Source: Deltaproteobacteria bacterium
GTDB lineage: Bacteria; Myxococcota; Kuafuiibacteriia; Kuafuiibacteriales; Kuafuiibacteriaceae
DNA: 64,000 nt
Assembly: GCA_020632995.1 (NCBI GenBank)
Contig: JACKEN010000010.1
Coordinates: forward strand, 62,001-126,000
Direction: 5' to 3'
Every line of letters begins with the position of its first letter. The first letter of the stretch is position 1. Made by a program: the position numbers and the translations under genes. A model generated the notes under the pieces. It saw nothing but the letters and a program-made list of their open reading frames with translations, made no database searches and was not told the DNA's origin. Below are positions 1 through 9,500 of this stretch, piece after piece.

Positions 1-934
1 ACGGGGGTCCTGGGCTGCTCATGGTGGGCGGGTCGGCCTGGGCCACCCTGCAGTACTTCATCCACCGCGGGGGCGACGCCGATCGGCCCGGCCCCGGCGT
101 GCTGCTCCAGGACGGCGCGACGGTCGACATGGACTACGTCTACCTCCGGGGCCCCGCGACGTTCGGTATCCGAGGCTTCGAGGGCACCAACGTCTACATG
201 CGCGACATCGTGGTGGTGGAGGGCATCGGCGAGTCAGCCGAGGGCTTCGGCGCCATGCTCTTCGAAGGCACCGGGAGGTCTACCTGGCGCGCGTGCTCGT
301 GCTCGAGCACCGGCTCACCGCCCTGCATGTCGACACCCCGCGGGAGCGCATCATGTCGCTGAAGGATCTCATCGTGGTCAGCGACGGACCCGACGACGAC
401 CACAAGATCCTCGTGCTGAACAAGGCCCGCGTCGATCTCAACCGGGTGGCGGTGTTCTCCTCCGGCATGTCCATCTTCCGCAGCAGCCTGCCGGACCCGG
501 CCGAGATCGTGTTCAACGACCTCCACACCGAGGGCGGCATCTACGGCTTCGACGTGGCGGCCGGCACCTCGCTGAGCCTCACCCGGGCCGAGATCCTCGA
601 CACCACCGGCTTCGGTCTCCTGGTGGGTTCGTTGGGCGTCAACGACACCTTCAGCCTCGCCTCGGGCACCGACGTCGTCATCCGTCCCAGGGACGGCGTC
701 CCCGCCATCGCGGGCGCGAACGGCGCGCTCGAGCTCGAGCGGTTCCTGATCGAGGGCCCCGCGACGCACGGCATCCAGTCTGTCGCGAACGGTGAGGTGA
801 GCCTCCACGACGGCACCCTCCGGCAGCTCGAGGTGGGGGTGTCGATCCAGGACATCCCCGACTACGACATCACCAAGCTCATCGAGAGCGTGCGCTACCT
901 GGGCGTGGCGCGGCCGCTGAGCCTGGCTCAGTAG
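1..934 (+). CDS. Right-handed beta-helix-type surface protein, 3' part, frame interrupted
   Basis: The gene runs in from before the window. The translation is a series of short hydrophobic/Gly/Asn strands typical of parallel beta-helix proteins (for example NVYMRDIVVVEGIG and GIQSVANGEVSLHDGTLRQL), so an exported or surface-exposed role is inferred; no catalytic motif is visible. Bases 3 to about 275 are read in frame 3. From about 275 the protein continues in frame 2 as EVYLARVLVLEHRLTALHVDT and ends at the TAG at 932-934. Restoring one G in the GGG near 273 joins the two parts, so this is probably a single-base deletion or sequencing error. The 3' end overlaps the stop of the convergent gene by 7 bases. 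The exact family is not recognised. Confidence 0.6.
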   Translation, partial: RGSWAAHGGRVGLGHPAVLHPPRGRRRSARPRRAAPGRRDGRHGLRLPPGPRDVRYPRLRGHQRLHARHRGGGGHRRVSRGLRRHALRRHREVYLARVLVLEHRLTALHVDTPRERIMSLKDLIVVSDGPDDDHKILVLNKARVDLNRVAVFSSGMSIFRSSLPDPAEIVFNDLHTEGGIYGFDVAAGTSLSLTRAEILDTTGFGLLVGSLGVNDTFSLASGTDVVIRPRDGVPAIAGANGALELERFLIEGPATHGIQSVANGEVSLHDGTLRQLEVGVSIQDIPDYDITKLIESVRYLGVARPLSLAQ

Positions 935-1479
935 ATGCCTTGCAAGGTGCCCTTCACCTTGGTCCGACCGGTCTCCAGCTCGAACGCGACGAGGATGCCG
1001 GTCTCCTGATCGTAGAAGACCGAGCCCGTCTCCTGCTTGACCTCCCAGGCCTGGAAGCGCCCGCGCCCGACCACGCCGTCCACCATGCCGGCGACGGTGT
1101 TCATGCCGGGGACGCGCCGATCCTCGGGCAGCCAGAGCAGCCCAGGCTCCACCGCCCGCCCGGACTCGGTGGGGAACTCGAGCGGGTCGTTCTCGAGCTC
1201 GCCGGTGGGCTCGAGGGTCTTGGTGACGTTGAAGCTGCGGACGCCGTGGCCGGTCATGATGTCGGCCCTGAGCACGCCCTCCTTGCGCTCCTGGAAGCGC
1301 ACCTTCACCCCGTAGCGCTTGTTCTCGTTCCCGGTCTCTTCGTCCACCTGGTAGATCAGCACGGTGCCGTCCTCGACCGGGGGACCACCCGAGAGCCACC
1401 GCACGAGCTCGGGGATCGCGAAGCTCAGCACCATCACCATCAGGAGCCCACCGAAGACCAGCCGACCGACACGACCCAC
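928..1479 (-). CDS. Hypothetical membrane-anchored protein
   Basis: About 183 residues. An N-terminal hydrophobic segment (VFGGLLMVMVLSFAIPELV) is followed by a soluble, probably periplasmic domain of about 145 residues rich in beta strands (for example YGVKVRFQERKEGVL and GSVFYDQETGILVAFELETG). The repeated YDQETG/YQVDEETG pattern suggests a beta-sheet domain, but I do not recognise a family. The GTG at 1477-1479 is chosen because it sits just before the membrane segment; the frame stays open to 1683, but that extra N-terminus is Arg/Pro-rich and looks non-coding. The gene is convergent with the beta-helix gene. Confidence 0.55.
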   Translation of the reverse strand: MGRVGRLVFGGLLMVMVLSFAIPELVRWLSGGPPVEDGTVLIYQVDEETGNENKRYGVKVRFQERKEGVLRADIMTGHGVRSFNVTKTLEPTGELENDPLEFPTESGRAVEPGLLWLPEDRRVPGMNTVAGMVDGVVGRGRFQAWEVKQETGSVFYDQETGILVAFELETGRTKVKGTLQGIY

Positions 1480-1695
1480 GCGGGGATGGTGTGGAGGTCC
1501 GGCGGATCGGTCAAGTCGCAGCGCGACGGGAAGAGCCCGGCGGGCGCCGCGGTTCTCACCCCGGGCATCTGGCGTCGAGGTCGGCGCCTGGCATATGCTC
1601 GCCCGCGAACCGTGACCGGGCCTTCGGGCCGCGGATGAGCCGTGGGTCACGAAACATGTCGGAGGCGAGGGCGCACCGCGCATACCCTCCGACCG

Positions 1696-1947
1696 TTATA
1701 TGGAACGCCCGTCCGGGTCTGAGCCGCTGCTCGACCAATCAGACGCGGCGCCGGCGTACGCCGGGGGAGGGAGTCGAAGCGTGCACAATAATCATGGTCT
1801 CCAGGAGGGTCAGCTCTGCTGATGCACGGCCGCGTCTGCTCCCTGGGGTAGGCGTCGGCTTCCTGGGCTGAACCGGGCTGCTCGACGTAGCGCTCTCCGG
1901 CGAGGCCGGGGGCGGCGGACACCTCGTCCGTCGCCCCTTTCTTCTTT
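1696..1947 (+). ncRNA. Candidate structured RNA in a gene-less stretch
   Basis: Bases 1480-1946 hold no convincing protein gene. Within them, cagacgcggc at 1740-1749 is perfectly complementary to 1829-1838 (10 bp), enclosing a 14-base perfect palindrome at 1751-1764. The segment ends in a strong plus-strand terminator (1911-1947). A TTATAT at 1696-1701 could be a -10 box, but no -35 box is clear. A long-range helix, an inner hairpin and an intrinsic terminator would suit a regulatory RNA of about 240 nt, possibly 6S-like, but I cannot identify the family from sequence alone. The boundaries are guesses. Confidence 0.3.
1911..1947 (+). terminator. Rho-independent terminator
   Basis: ggcggcgga at 1911-1919 pairs with tccgtcgcc at 1927-1935 (9 bp with one G-U), with a 7-base loop. 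A pyrimidine tract with three T-runs (1938-1947) follows. The orientation is plus: there is no T-tract on the other side that would serve the convergent rraA gene. Since no plus-strand protein gene ends here, it probably terminates a non-coding transcript. Confidence 0.6.
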
Positions 1948-2432
1948 CAGGCACCCCCGTCCAACCGATGGTCCGACACCAGGACCCCGTCCGCGTCCAC
2001 GTAGACCCACGCCCCCTCCGCGATGCGCACCCCCGCGAACGTCACCGTCAGACCGGCCTCCCCGTCTCCGCGCTTCACCGACTTCCGCGGGTTGGCGGCC
2101 AGGGCCCGGACGCCCAGCGCCATGCCGTCGATGTCGGCGGAGTCTCGGATGGCGCCGTGCACCACGATCCCGGCCCAATCGTTCTCCACCGCGAGCGCCG
2201 CGAGGCGGTCTCCGACGAGAGCGCATCGAAGCGAGCCACCTCCGTCGACCACCAACACCCGCCCACCCCCCGGGGTTTCCAGGGCTGCGCGCACCAGGCT
2301 GTTGTCCTCGAATACGCGCAGCGTGTGCGCCGGCCCACAGAAGGCTACCTTGCGCCCGAAGGCTCGGAACACCGGGTCTGCCACCTGAACCTCAGCGTGC
2401 TGATCACAGATGTCGGCGGTCTTGAAAGGCAT
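1947..2432 (-). CDS. rraA: RraA family protein (RNase E activity regulator / HMG-CHA aldolase fold)
   Basis: About 161 residues, the usual RraA length. It aligns in memory with E. coli RraA throughout: KTADICDQ near the start, the FEDNSLVRAAL region, the diagnostic RVLVVDGGGSLRCALVGD, VENDWAGIVVHGAIRDS, and a C-terminal AGVRIAEGAWVYVDADGVLVS. RraA of E. coli binds RNase E and inhibits it; homologues may instead be 4-hydroxy-4-methyl-2-oxoglutarate aldolases, and the GGSLR Arg plus the downstream Asp of that activity are present. The ATG at 2432 is preferred over the one at 2447 because family members begin a few residues before the TADICD-like segment. It is divergent from the Ser/Thr kinase. 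Confidence 0.88.
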   Translation of the reverse strand: MPFKTADICDQHAEVQVADPVFRAFGRKVAFCGPAHTLRVFEDNSLVRAALETPGGGRVLVVDGGGSLRCALVGDRLAALAVENDWAGIVVHGAIRDSADIDGMALGVRALAANPRKSVKRGDGEAGLTVTFAGVRIAEGAWVYVDADGVLVSDHRLDGGA

Positions 2433-2612
2433 GCTCGGGTGTACCACGAATCAAGGGATGCGGTCGTGTGCGTTCGACGCCGCAGCAGTGGGCGGACTTC
2501 GGCTCGTGTACGCTTCGTCACAGGGGCCCGACCTCCCTCCGTTTTTTCTGCAATGTGGGCTGCTAGCCATACTGGCGAGTGCCGATTCTGGAAGCTAGGG
2601 TGGTGAGCGCGC

Positions 2613-5600
2613 GTGAGTGACAAGGCAGAGCTTGGGCTGTCGCTGCCGGCCCGGTACGGCAAGTACGAGCTGCTGGAGCGTATCGGCTCCGGCGGTATGG
2701 CCGAGGTCTACCGCGCGCGCCTCCCCGGCATCGCGGGCTTCGAGAAGACGGTGGTGATCAAGCGGCTGCACGGCAAGTACGCCCAGCAGCTCGAGTTCGT
2801 GCAGCTCTTCGTGGAAGAGGCCAAGCTCGCCGCGGAGGTCCAGCACAAGAACATCGTCCAGGTCTTCGACCTCGGTAGCCTGGAGGATGGCCAGGTCTAC
2901 ATGGCGATGGAGTACATCGCCGGCACCGACCTCAAGAACCTCCTTCGCCTCAGCAACCAGCGCGGCGTCCGCATCCCACCCTGGTTCTCGGTGTACGTCG
3001 CGAGCGAGGTCCTGGAGGCCCTGGCCTACGCCCACGACATGGTCGACCAGCACGGCCGGCTCCGGAACATCGTCCACTGCGACGTCACCCCGGAGAACGT
3101 CTTCCTGAGTCGGGTGGGCGAGGTGAAGCTGGGGGACTTCGGCGTGGCCCAGGACGACTCGCGCACCAGCGAGCCGTTCGCGGACCAGCTGAAAGGCAAG
3201 ATACCTTACATGGCGCCCGAGCAGGTGCTGGGCAAGCGCGCCGATCGCCGGGCCGACATCTTCGCGATGGGCATCGTGCTGTGGGAGTGCCTGACCCAAC
3301 GCCGGCTCTTCGCGGCCACGTCTCCCCAGGAGACGATGCGCAAGCTCATCCACGCGCCGCGGGTCCCCCCGTCCCACCTGTCGCCCGACGTCCCGCCCGA
3401 GCTGGACGCGCTGGTGCTCGGCGCCCTCGAGGCCAACCCCGACCACCGTATCCCCACCGCCCAGGCGATGCAGGAGCGGTTGCAGGAGATCCTCGAGCAC
3501 CTCCGCCCGCGGCACAACCTGGCCGACGTGCGCGGCGCCCTCACCCTGCTGATGAACGACCAGCCCTCGGAGCCGGAGCCGATCATCAACCTCTCGGACG
3601 CCGAGGTCCTGCACCAGGCCCCGGCCCCCACACCGACCCCGAGGCCGGTCCCCACCCCCGCGCCCAGGAGCATCTCCGCCCTGCCCTCCGGGGTCATGGC
3701 GTTCCCCGACCTCCCGTCATCGGCCCGCGCCGCGATGGCGTCGGAGTCCGGGGTGTTCTCGCGCCCCGCCGCGCTCCGCACGTACCCCGCCCTGCCGAAG
3801 ATCGCGGCCGCCGAGGACGAGGAGGTCACCCCCTCCGGCGACCTGCCCGAGCAGACCAGCGACCTCGCCCCCGGCCGCGCTGCCTTCGAGCGGTGGATGG
3901 CGATGGGCGGTGACCCCCACGAGCCCCCGCCGCGGCGGCCCCCGCCCCGACGCGCCGAGTTCACCTACGGCATCGTCAACCCCGCCCACGGCGTGGACCG
4001 CCTGGGCGGCGTCCAGCCCGAGCTGCCGGTGCCGCCCATCCCCAGCCCGCCCAGCGGGTTCGAGACGCAGGACATCCTGCGCTCGCCCCCGCCCCGCACC
4101 CCGCCCCCGCGGGTCTCGGGCTCCTACGCCACGCTCCTGCCCGGCGCGCCGGTGCCCGCCGAGCCGCCGCCGCGGATGGAGAGCTCCGCCGACCGGCACC
4201 CCCTGTGGCTCCGGGTCCCGGGCGGCGCAGTGGTCGGCCCGCGCGGCCCCACCGAGGCCCTCGACACCCTCGCCTCCACCCTGGACGGCACGCCGCCCGA
4301 GCTGATCGCGATCGCGTCGAGCAGCAAGCAGTGGCTCTCGGCCGACCGGTTGGGCGTCCTGCTCGCGGAGCCGGTGGTGCCGGGGCACGACCAGGTGCAA
4401 GGCGAGTTGACCGGAGACCTGGAGCAGGACAGCCTGGTCTCGCTCCTCGGCCACCTGAGCCGGACCCGCGCCACCGGCCGGTTGACGGTCGAGCGCAACA
4501 CCCCCGAGGCCTACATCCGTCGCGAGCTGCGACTGGATCGCGGCTTCCTCGTGGGCGTATCGAGCAGCGCGGAGCCCTTCGAGGTTTGGAGCGCCGCCCT
4601 CAGCGGGGCCACTCGGAGCCACGAGCTCCGCGCCTGCTTCTACCAGGTGGTCGATCGGCACGTCCCCTTCAGCAGCGTGGCGAGCCCGGCGGACTGGAAG
4701 GCGGTGCGCCCCTATCAAGCACGCGTCGCGCAGGAACACCTGCAGGCGCTCTTCGGGCTCGACCGCGGCGCCTTCACGATGCAGAGCGAGACCCTGCCCA
4801 GCACAGGGCTTGGGCCGCCGATCAGCCTGCTCCGTCTCATGCCGGCCATGGTGTCGAGGGCCCGGCGGAGCGCCGAGCTCGAGCGGGCGCTCGCCCCCTA
4901 CCTCCCGGTGCGGCTCGAGCGGACGGAGCGCTTCGAAGGCGAGACCGCGGCCCTCGGCCTGGCCCCGGCCGACCAGGCTCGGCTGGACCCGCTCGGCCAC
5001 GGCCACAGCCTCTCCGAGGCGCTGGGCACCTGCACCTCGCAGCGGGACCTCCCCCTGTACAGCCCGCGATGGTGTTGGCCGGGGCGTGGCATCCTGATCC
5101 AGTCGACTCCGCCGGCGCCCACCGCGCCTCATCCCCGTCGACGAGCCTCAGTACAGCCTGCACGCGTCGCGTTGAGCGCGGGCCGACTGGTAACGCCACC
5201 GGCCCGGATCCCGTCGCACCGGCCAGCCCGACGCCTCGTGGGCACCACACCGGGCATGAGCGTGCGACTCGTGACCGCCCGCGCCCGTGGCCACCGCCAC
5301 CCCTGGCGGCGCGGCGCGCAGGCTGCTGGGTGGCCACCGCGCTGGTGGCCTGCCGCGCCAACCGCCATCGCGCGGTGGGTGGACGCCCGAGGCGCGGTGT
5401 CCTTGAGCCCACGCGGCCAGCCCCAGCCGTCCGGACCGGGTGGTCAAGACGGCGGCGGAGTGGAGGGCGATCTTGACCCCGGAGCAGTACCGGGCCTCGT
5501 CAGCCGCGCTGGGCGAACGCCACCGCGCAACAAGGTGGCCATGAGCGTCGACTTGCGGAGCGCGCCTTCACCGGCGCCTACTGGAACGAGAAGCACCGCG

Positions 5601-5741
5601 GCGTGTACCGCTGCGCGGCCTGCGGCCTGCCCCTGTTCTCGTCCGACACCAAGTTCGACTCCGGCACCGGCTGGCCGAGCTACTACGCGCCGATCGCACG
5701 AGACGCGGTGGACACCGAGACCGACTCCGCCTTCGGTATGA
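2613..5741 (+). CDS. Ser/Thr protein kinase with DUF4388-like C-terminal region; 3' end unreliable
   Basis: GTG start at 2613. The N-terminal kinase domain (residues about 14-290) shows the glycine loop GSGGMAEVYRA, the ATP-binding lysine in VVIKRL, catalytic loop HCDVTPENVFL and DFG in KLGDFGVAQ. The HRD arginine is Cys, so it is a non-RD kinase. Residues about 320-540 are a Pro/Ala-rich linker. A domain beginning near GDLEQDSLVSLLGHLSRTRATGRL resembles DUF4388 (PATAN), often found behind myxobacterial kinases and response regulators. From about base 5065 (after YSP) the frame turns into Arg/Pro-rich sequence that runs over msrB in another frame. One or more indels probably lie there, so the true product ends well before 5741. 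No transmembrane segment is visible. Confidence 0.8.
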   Translation: MSDKAELGLSLPARYGKYELLERIGSGGMAEVYRARLPGIAGFEKTVVIKRLHGKYAQQLEFVQLFVEEAKLAAEVQHKNIVQVFDLGSLEDGQVYMAMEYIAGTDLKNLLRLSNQRGVRIPPWFSVYVASEVLEALAYAHDMVDQHGRLRNIVHCDVTPENVFLSRVGEVKLGDFGVAQDDSRTSEPFADQLKGKIPYMAPEQVLGKRADRRADIFAMGIVLWECLTQRRLFAATSPQETMRKLIHAPRVPPSHLSPDVPPELDALVLGALEANPDHRIPTAQAMQERLQEILEHLRPRHNLADVRGALTLLMNDQPSEPEPIINLSDAEVLHQAPAPTPTPRPVPTPAPRSISALPSGVMAFPDLPSSARAAMASESGVFSRPAALRTYPALPKIAAAEDEEVTPSGDLPEQTSDLAPGRAAFERWMAMGGDPHEPPPRRPPPRRAEFTYGIVNPAHGVDRLGGVQPELPVPPIPSPPSGFETQDILRSPPPRTPPPRVSGSYATLLPGAPVPAEPPPRMESSADRHPLWLRVPGGAVVGPRGPTEALDTLASTLDGTPPELIAIASSSKQWLSADRLGVLLAEPVVPGHDQVQGELTGDLEQDSLVSLLGHLSRTRATGRLTVERNTPEAYIRRELRLDRGFLVGVSSSAEPFEVWSAALSGATRSHELRACFYQVVDRHVPFSSVASPADWKAVRPYQARVAQEHLQALFGLDRGAFTMQSETLPSTGLGPPISLLRLMPAMVSRARRSAELERALAPYLPVRLERTERFEGETAALGLAPADQARLDPLGHGHSLSEALGTCTSQRDLPLYSPRWCWPGRGILIQSTPPAPTAPHPRRRASVQPARVALSAGRLVTPPARIPSHRPARRLVGTTPGMSVRLVTARARGHRHPWRRGAQAAGWPPRWWPAAPTAIARWVDARGAVSLSPRGQPQPSGPGGQDGGGVEGDLDPGAVPGLVSRAGRTPPRNKVAMSVDLRSAPSPAPTGTRSTAACTAARPAACPCSRPTPSSTPAPAGRATTRRSHETRWTPRPTPPSV
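5070..5440 (+). other. Garbled stretch between kinase and msrB
   Basis: No frame gives credible protein here. At about 5065 adding one base restores YSPAMVLAGAW, which looks like a continuation of the kinase C-terminal domain, but the frame soon degenerates again. No terminator or promoter stands out. It probably holds the kinase 3' end disrupted by several indels. Confidence 0.4.
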
Positions 5742-5950
5742 CCCGCACCGAGATCCTCTGCGCCCGCTGCGGCGGCCACCTCGGCCACGTCTTCGATGAC
5801 GGCCCCCCGCCCACCGGCCTGCGCTACTGCGTCAACTCCGCCTCCCTCCAGTTCGTCCCCGACGCGAAGGGTGACGACGCCCCCGCCACGCAGCCGGCGC
5901 ACCCTGTGGAGTGCACCGAGTGCGATCCCGAGGGTCACGCGGGCGAGTGA
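5440..5950 (+). CDS. msrB: Peptide-methionine (R)-S-oxide reductase MsrB, frame interrupted
   Basis: It reduces the R epimer of methionine sulfoxide in proteins. The C-terminal two thirds are in frame 2: ERAFTGAYWNEKHRGVYRC, zinc ligands in RCAACGLPLF and CARCGGHLGHVFDD, GTGWPSYY, and the catalytic Cys in LRYCVNSASLQF. The N-terminal segment (VKTAAEWRAILTPEQYR, from the GTG at 5440) is in frame 1 and hits a stop near 5542, so an indel lies between about 5490 and 5545. From 5603 the frame is uninterrupted. The usual catalytic and four zinc cysteines are intact, so function is likely if the break is a sequencing error. The stop overlaps the start of the next gene (GTGA). Confidence 0.85.
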
Positions 5951-6501
5951 GCACCTGGGCCGCGGTCCCCCCGAGCGTGCACCTGTTCTACGCCCGGGCC
6001 TACCTCACGCCGGGCGGCGCCCGCTGGGAGACCGCGCCCCCCGACCGCCGCCAGCTGCAACCCTTCCTGCACGAGCCCGGCCGCGCCCTCGACCTCGGGT
6101 GCGGCGGCGGCCGCAACGCGCTGTACCTCGCCGCGGCGGGGTGGTCGGTGCTCGGGGTCGACCTCTACCGCGGGCCGCTCCGGCGGGCACGGCGGCGGGC
6201 CGCCGCTCAGGGCCTCGAGCAGCGCGTCCGCTTCGAGCGCAGGCCGGCTTGCGAACACCTGGAGGCGGACGAGGCGCGCCATCAGCTCATCCTGGACGTG
6301 CTCGGGCCCGCCTCCGACCTCCCCGCCAACGCCCTGGATCGCTACGGGGCGGGCCTGGCCCGGTGCCTCGCCCCTGGCGGGCGGGCGCTGATCTTCACGT
6401 TCCTCACCCCGGAGGAGGCCGCCCCGCTCTTCGGGCCCCTCGCGCTCGTGGCGGAGGAGGTGATAGAGGCCGGGCGGTGGTGGACGCTGGCCAGCGGCTG
6501 A
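5947..6501 (+). CDS. SAM-dependent methyltransferase (class I)
   Basis: About 184 residues. Motif I is clear (ALDLGCGGGRNALYLAAAGW), followed by the acidic end of strand 2 (VLGVDLYRGPLRRA). The segment HQLILDVLGPASDLP corresponds to motif post-II and GRALIFTFLTP to the strand after motif III. The GTG at 5947 overlaps the msrB stop and is preferred over an upstream start because translational coupling is then direct and the N-terminus (STWAAVPPSVHLFYARAY) is sensible. The length and the TehB/UbiE-like fold suggest a small-molecule substrate, but this cannot be read from the sequence. It is convergent with the giant LysM gene. Confidence 0.8.
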   Translation: MSTWAAVPPSVHLFYARAYLTPGGARWETAPPDRRQLQPFLHEPGRALDLGCGGGRNALYLAAAGWSVLGVDLYRGPLRRARRRAAAQGLEQRVRFERRPACEHLEADEARHQLILDVLGPASDLPANALDRYGAGLARCLAPGGRALIFTFLTPEEAAPLFGPLALVAEEVIEAGRWWTLASG

Positions 6502-6511
6502 GCGCGCGAGC

Positions 6512-9500
6512 TCAGCCCGGGTTGCGCAGGAGCCCCTCGTCCTTCATCTCGATGTCCACCGCCTTGCCCTTCATCTGGAGCTGGTGGACCAGGATCTCGT
6601 CCGTGCCCGCGATCTTCTGCAAGGTGGCCAGCGCATCGTAGAAGTCGAAGCTCAGCGACTCGCCGAGGTCGGCGAAGGCCTTGTTCCACTCCACCGGATC
6701 CTGGCTCGCGTGCATCCGGCCCACCATCGCCGCGAAGGCCCGGGCGGACTCGTAGGCGTCGTCGTCCTCCCAGATCTCGTTCTTGGTGAGGCGCCAGTAG
6801 GCGACCTCGAGCGAGCGCTTCTCGTCCCGCCCGTCGTCGTTGCTGAAGTGGTCGTCCTTCACCTTGCGGTACTGCTCGAGGATCTCCACCGCCTTTGGCG
6901 GCCTTGCCGGGCGTGTTCCACCCGTAGGCGCCGCGGCCATCGCGCCGAGCCGCCACGTCACCGTACGTCGCCATCGCCTGGCCCGCGGTGAGGCCACGGA
7001 CCTGGTCGATGCCCTTCTGGGTGAAGAAGACGTCCATCTCGAGCTTGGTCTTGCCGTGCTTGGCCCAGTTCCCGAGCAGCTTCGCCAGGCCCTGGGCCCC
7101 GTCCTGGATCCGGAGCTCATGGGCGGGCCGCGCCCCCAGGTCTTGCCCGAGCGAGACCAGGCGCCGCACCTCCTTCTTGGAGGTCAGCGGATCCTGGTCG
7201 GTGTACTGGAGCCGGTAGTAGCCCTTGCCCACCGGATCCTCGGGGGTGCGCACCCGCACCGCCTCCCACGACATGTCCTGCTTGCGCCCGAACAGGCCCT
7301 TGTACTGCTCCCGGAACGAGGAGCGATCGGTGCGCTTGTCGGCGCCTCCCCAGCGATCGATCGTGACCTCGTCCTTGCGCAAGGCATCCTGCAGGTAGAG
7401 GCGCTCGCCGAACGCGTCGAAGTGCGTATGGGACTGCCGGCTCACCGACTCCGTGGTCCAGCCGCGGGTGATCTCGACCCCGGTCGGGTTGCCGCGCCGA
7501 GTGGCCTGGCCGAGCTCGGTCGCGCTCTTGCCGTCGAGCCGCAGGAGGGCCTCGTAGGCCTTCTGCGCGCCCGGGCTCGACAGGTCCAGCTGGAAGGTGA
7601 CCCGCTCGGACCCATCCTTCGCCTTCGACCACGAGCTCTGGAGCTCGAAGACCAGGCGCTTGGCCGCCTGCTCGTCCAGCTTGTCGGTGAGCTTGCCGAG
7701 CAAGGCGACCTGCTCGATGGCGGAGTCGAGGCCCAAGAGCTCCGCGCTGTCGACCTTCACCCCCGCCCGGGCCGCCAGCTCGAACGCGTTCTTGGTGCCG
7801 GTGCCCCGCTCGAAGGACACCTCGACCTTGTCGCCGTCCAGCCGGATCACCTTGACGTCCCAGTTGCGAGACGCGGTGTGCTTGGTGTCGGCGCTCGCGC
7901 TGGCCGACGCGGTGACCCCGCCCGCGCCCCACTCGTAGCCCAGGCCGAGCCCGGTGAAGCCGGTGACGCTGCCCTTGCCGACCAGCTCGAACTCGGCGCC
8001 GCGCGGCATCGCGAGGGCCTGGTCCGCCGTCATCGCGGGGTCCAGGACCGGCGCGGCGCCGTCCACGCTCGGCGCGAAGGCGCGGTAGCGCAGCATCGCG
8101 TCGGCCGAGAAGCCCTGGCGCCACGTCCCCACCCCCGCGCCCACCGGCGCGCTGTTGGTGTAGCTCACCTTGGGGGCGAAGGCGCCCTCGGCCTCGATCC
8201 AGCGCACCTTGCGGCCCGCCTCGGTCTGGGTCTCGGTGAAGGCGTTGCGATCGCTGCTCCACTTGATCCGAGCGTCCTGTGGGTCCACGTCGCGCCGCAC
8301 CAGCTCGACGCCCGCGTCGAGCCACTCTACCGGGCCCGCGTTGAGCTTCACCGTCTGGGTGCTCGAGCGGGTCTTCACCCACGAGGGCGCGGGCGCGTCG
8401 AGGAGGCGAGCGGCCGGCCCCAGGTTGCCCTTGAGCAGGCTGACGTACGCGGCCTGGTGGGCCGGGCTGTTCAAGGAGAGGGTGAAGCTCGCGGACTTCT
8501 CGGCGTCCCAGTTCTCCTGGTCCTGGAAGCTCGCGGCGTACTTCGCGCCATCCGCGGAGTGGGTGAAGGAGATCTTGCCGTCGGCGTCGGCGCCCTTCTC
8601 GAGGTCCACCTCCACCCGGACCTGATCTTCGGCGAGGCGGGTGGCGATGACCCTCAGCTTGCCGTGGGCGCTGGTCTCGAAGGCGAGGTCCAGGCCGTCC
8701 AGGCTGCGCTTGGCGTCCATCCCGACCTTGCCCGCGCCGGTCAGCTCGAACCGCGCGCCCTCGGGCGCCGCCTTCATGAGGGCCGCGGTCATCGGCAACG
8801 CACCGTCGTGGCCCACCGGGGTGACGTACTTGTACGAGACCTCTTGATCCGCGTCGAAGCCAAGGGTCACCGGCTTGCCGGAGTCCTCCAGGATCTTGGT
8901 GCTCAGCACCCCGCGGTGCGCGAGGCTCCCCTCGCGGGTCTCCTCGTCCCAGCGCTTGTCCACCTCGTGGCCGTGCCTGACCTTCACGCTCGAGGAGACG
9001 TCGGTGCGCTCGGACAGCGGCTGCGAGCCGGTCAGCTCACCGGTCACGGTGGTGGTGCGCAGGTTGGGTTTCACGACCCGGGTCGCGTCGGCCTTGATGC
9101 GGGCCTGCAGCCCATCACCCTCGGGCTCGAGCGCGGCGTCGACGCCCCCCTGGACGGTGGTGGTCTTGTCGTCGCCGTCCTGCTCCTGGGTGACGCCGCC
9201 GCGCACCGTCAGGTCCAGGGTGCCGTCCGGCTTGTAGCGCAGGCTGCCCTGCGCGCCGCGGCTGGAGGTGGCTTCGTCCCGCACCAGCCGGACGCCGTTG
9301 CCCTCGATCTTGGCCAGGTCCTCGGCCTTGCCGGCCTTCAGGTGCATGAGCGCGGTGTACGCCTCGCGCCCCGCGGGGGTGGACAGGTCGAACGAGTAGA
9401 GCTGCTCCCGACCACGATCGGCCTTGAGGGTGAGGTCGACGTCCACCTTGCCGTCGCGGAGGCCGTTGGCGTCGAGCACCCCGTCCAGGCCCCAGGCCCG

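Noticed and set aside
1739..1954. Small minus-strand reading frames in the stretch before rraA
   Set aside because: Arg/Pro-rich with no recognisable motif, no Shine-Dalgarno, and they cover the terminator and hairpins.
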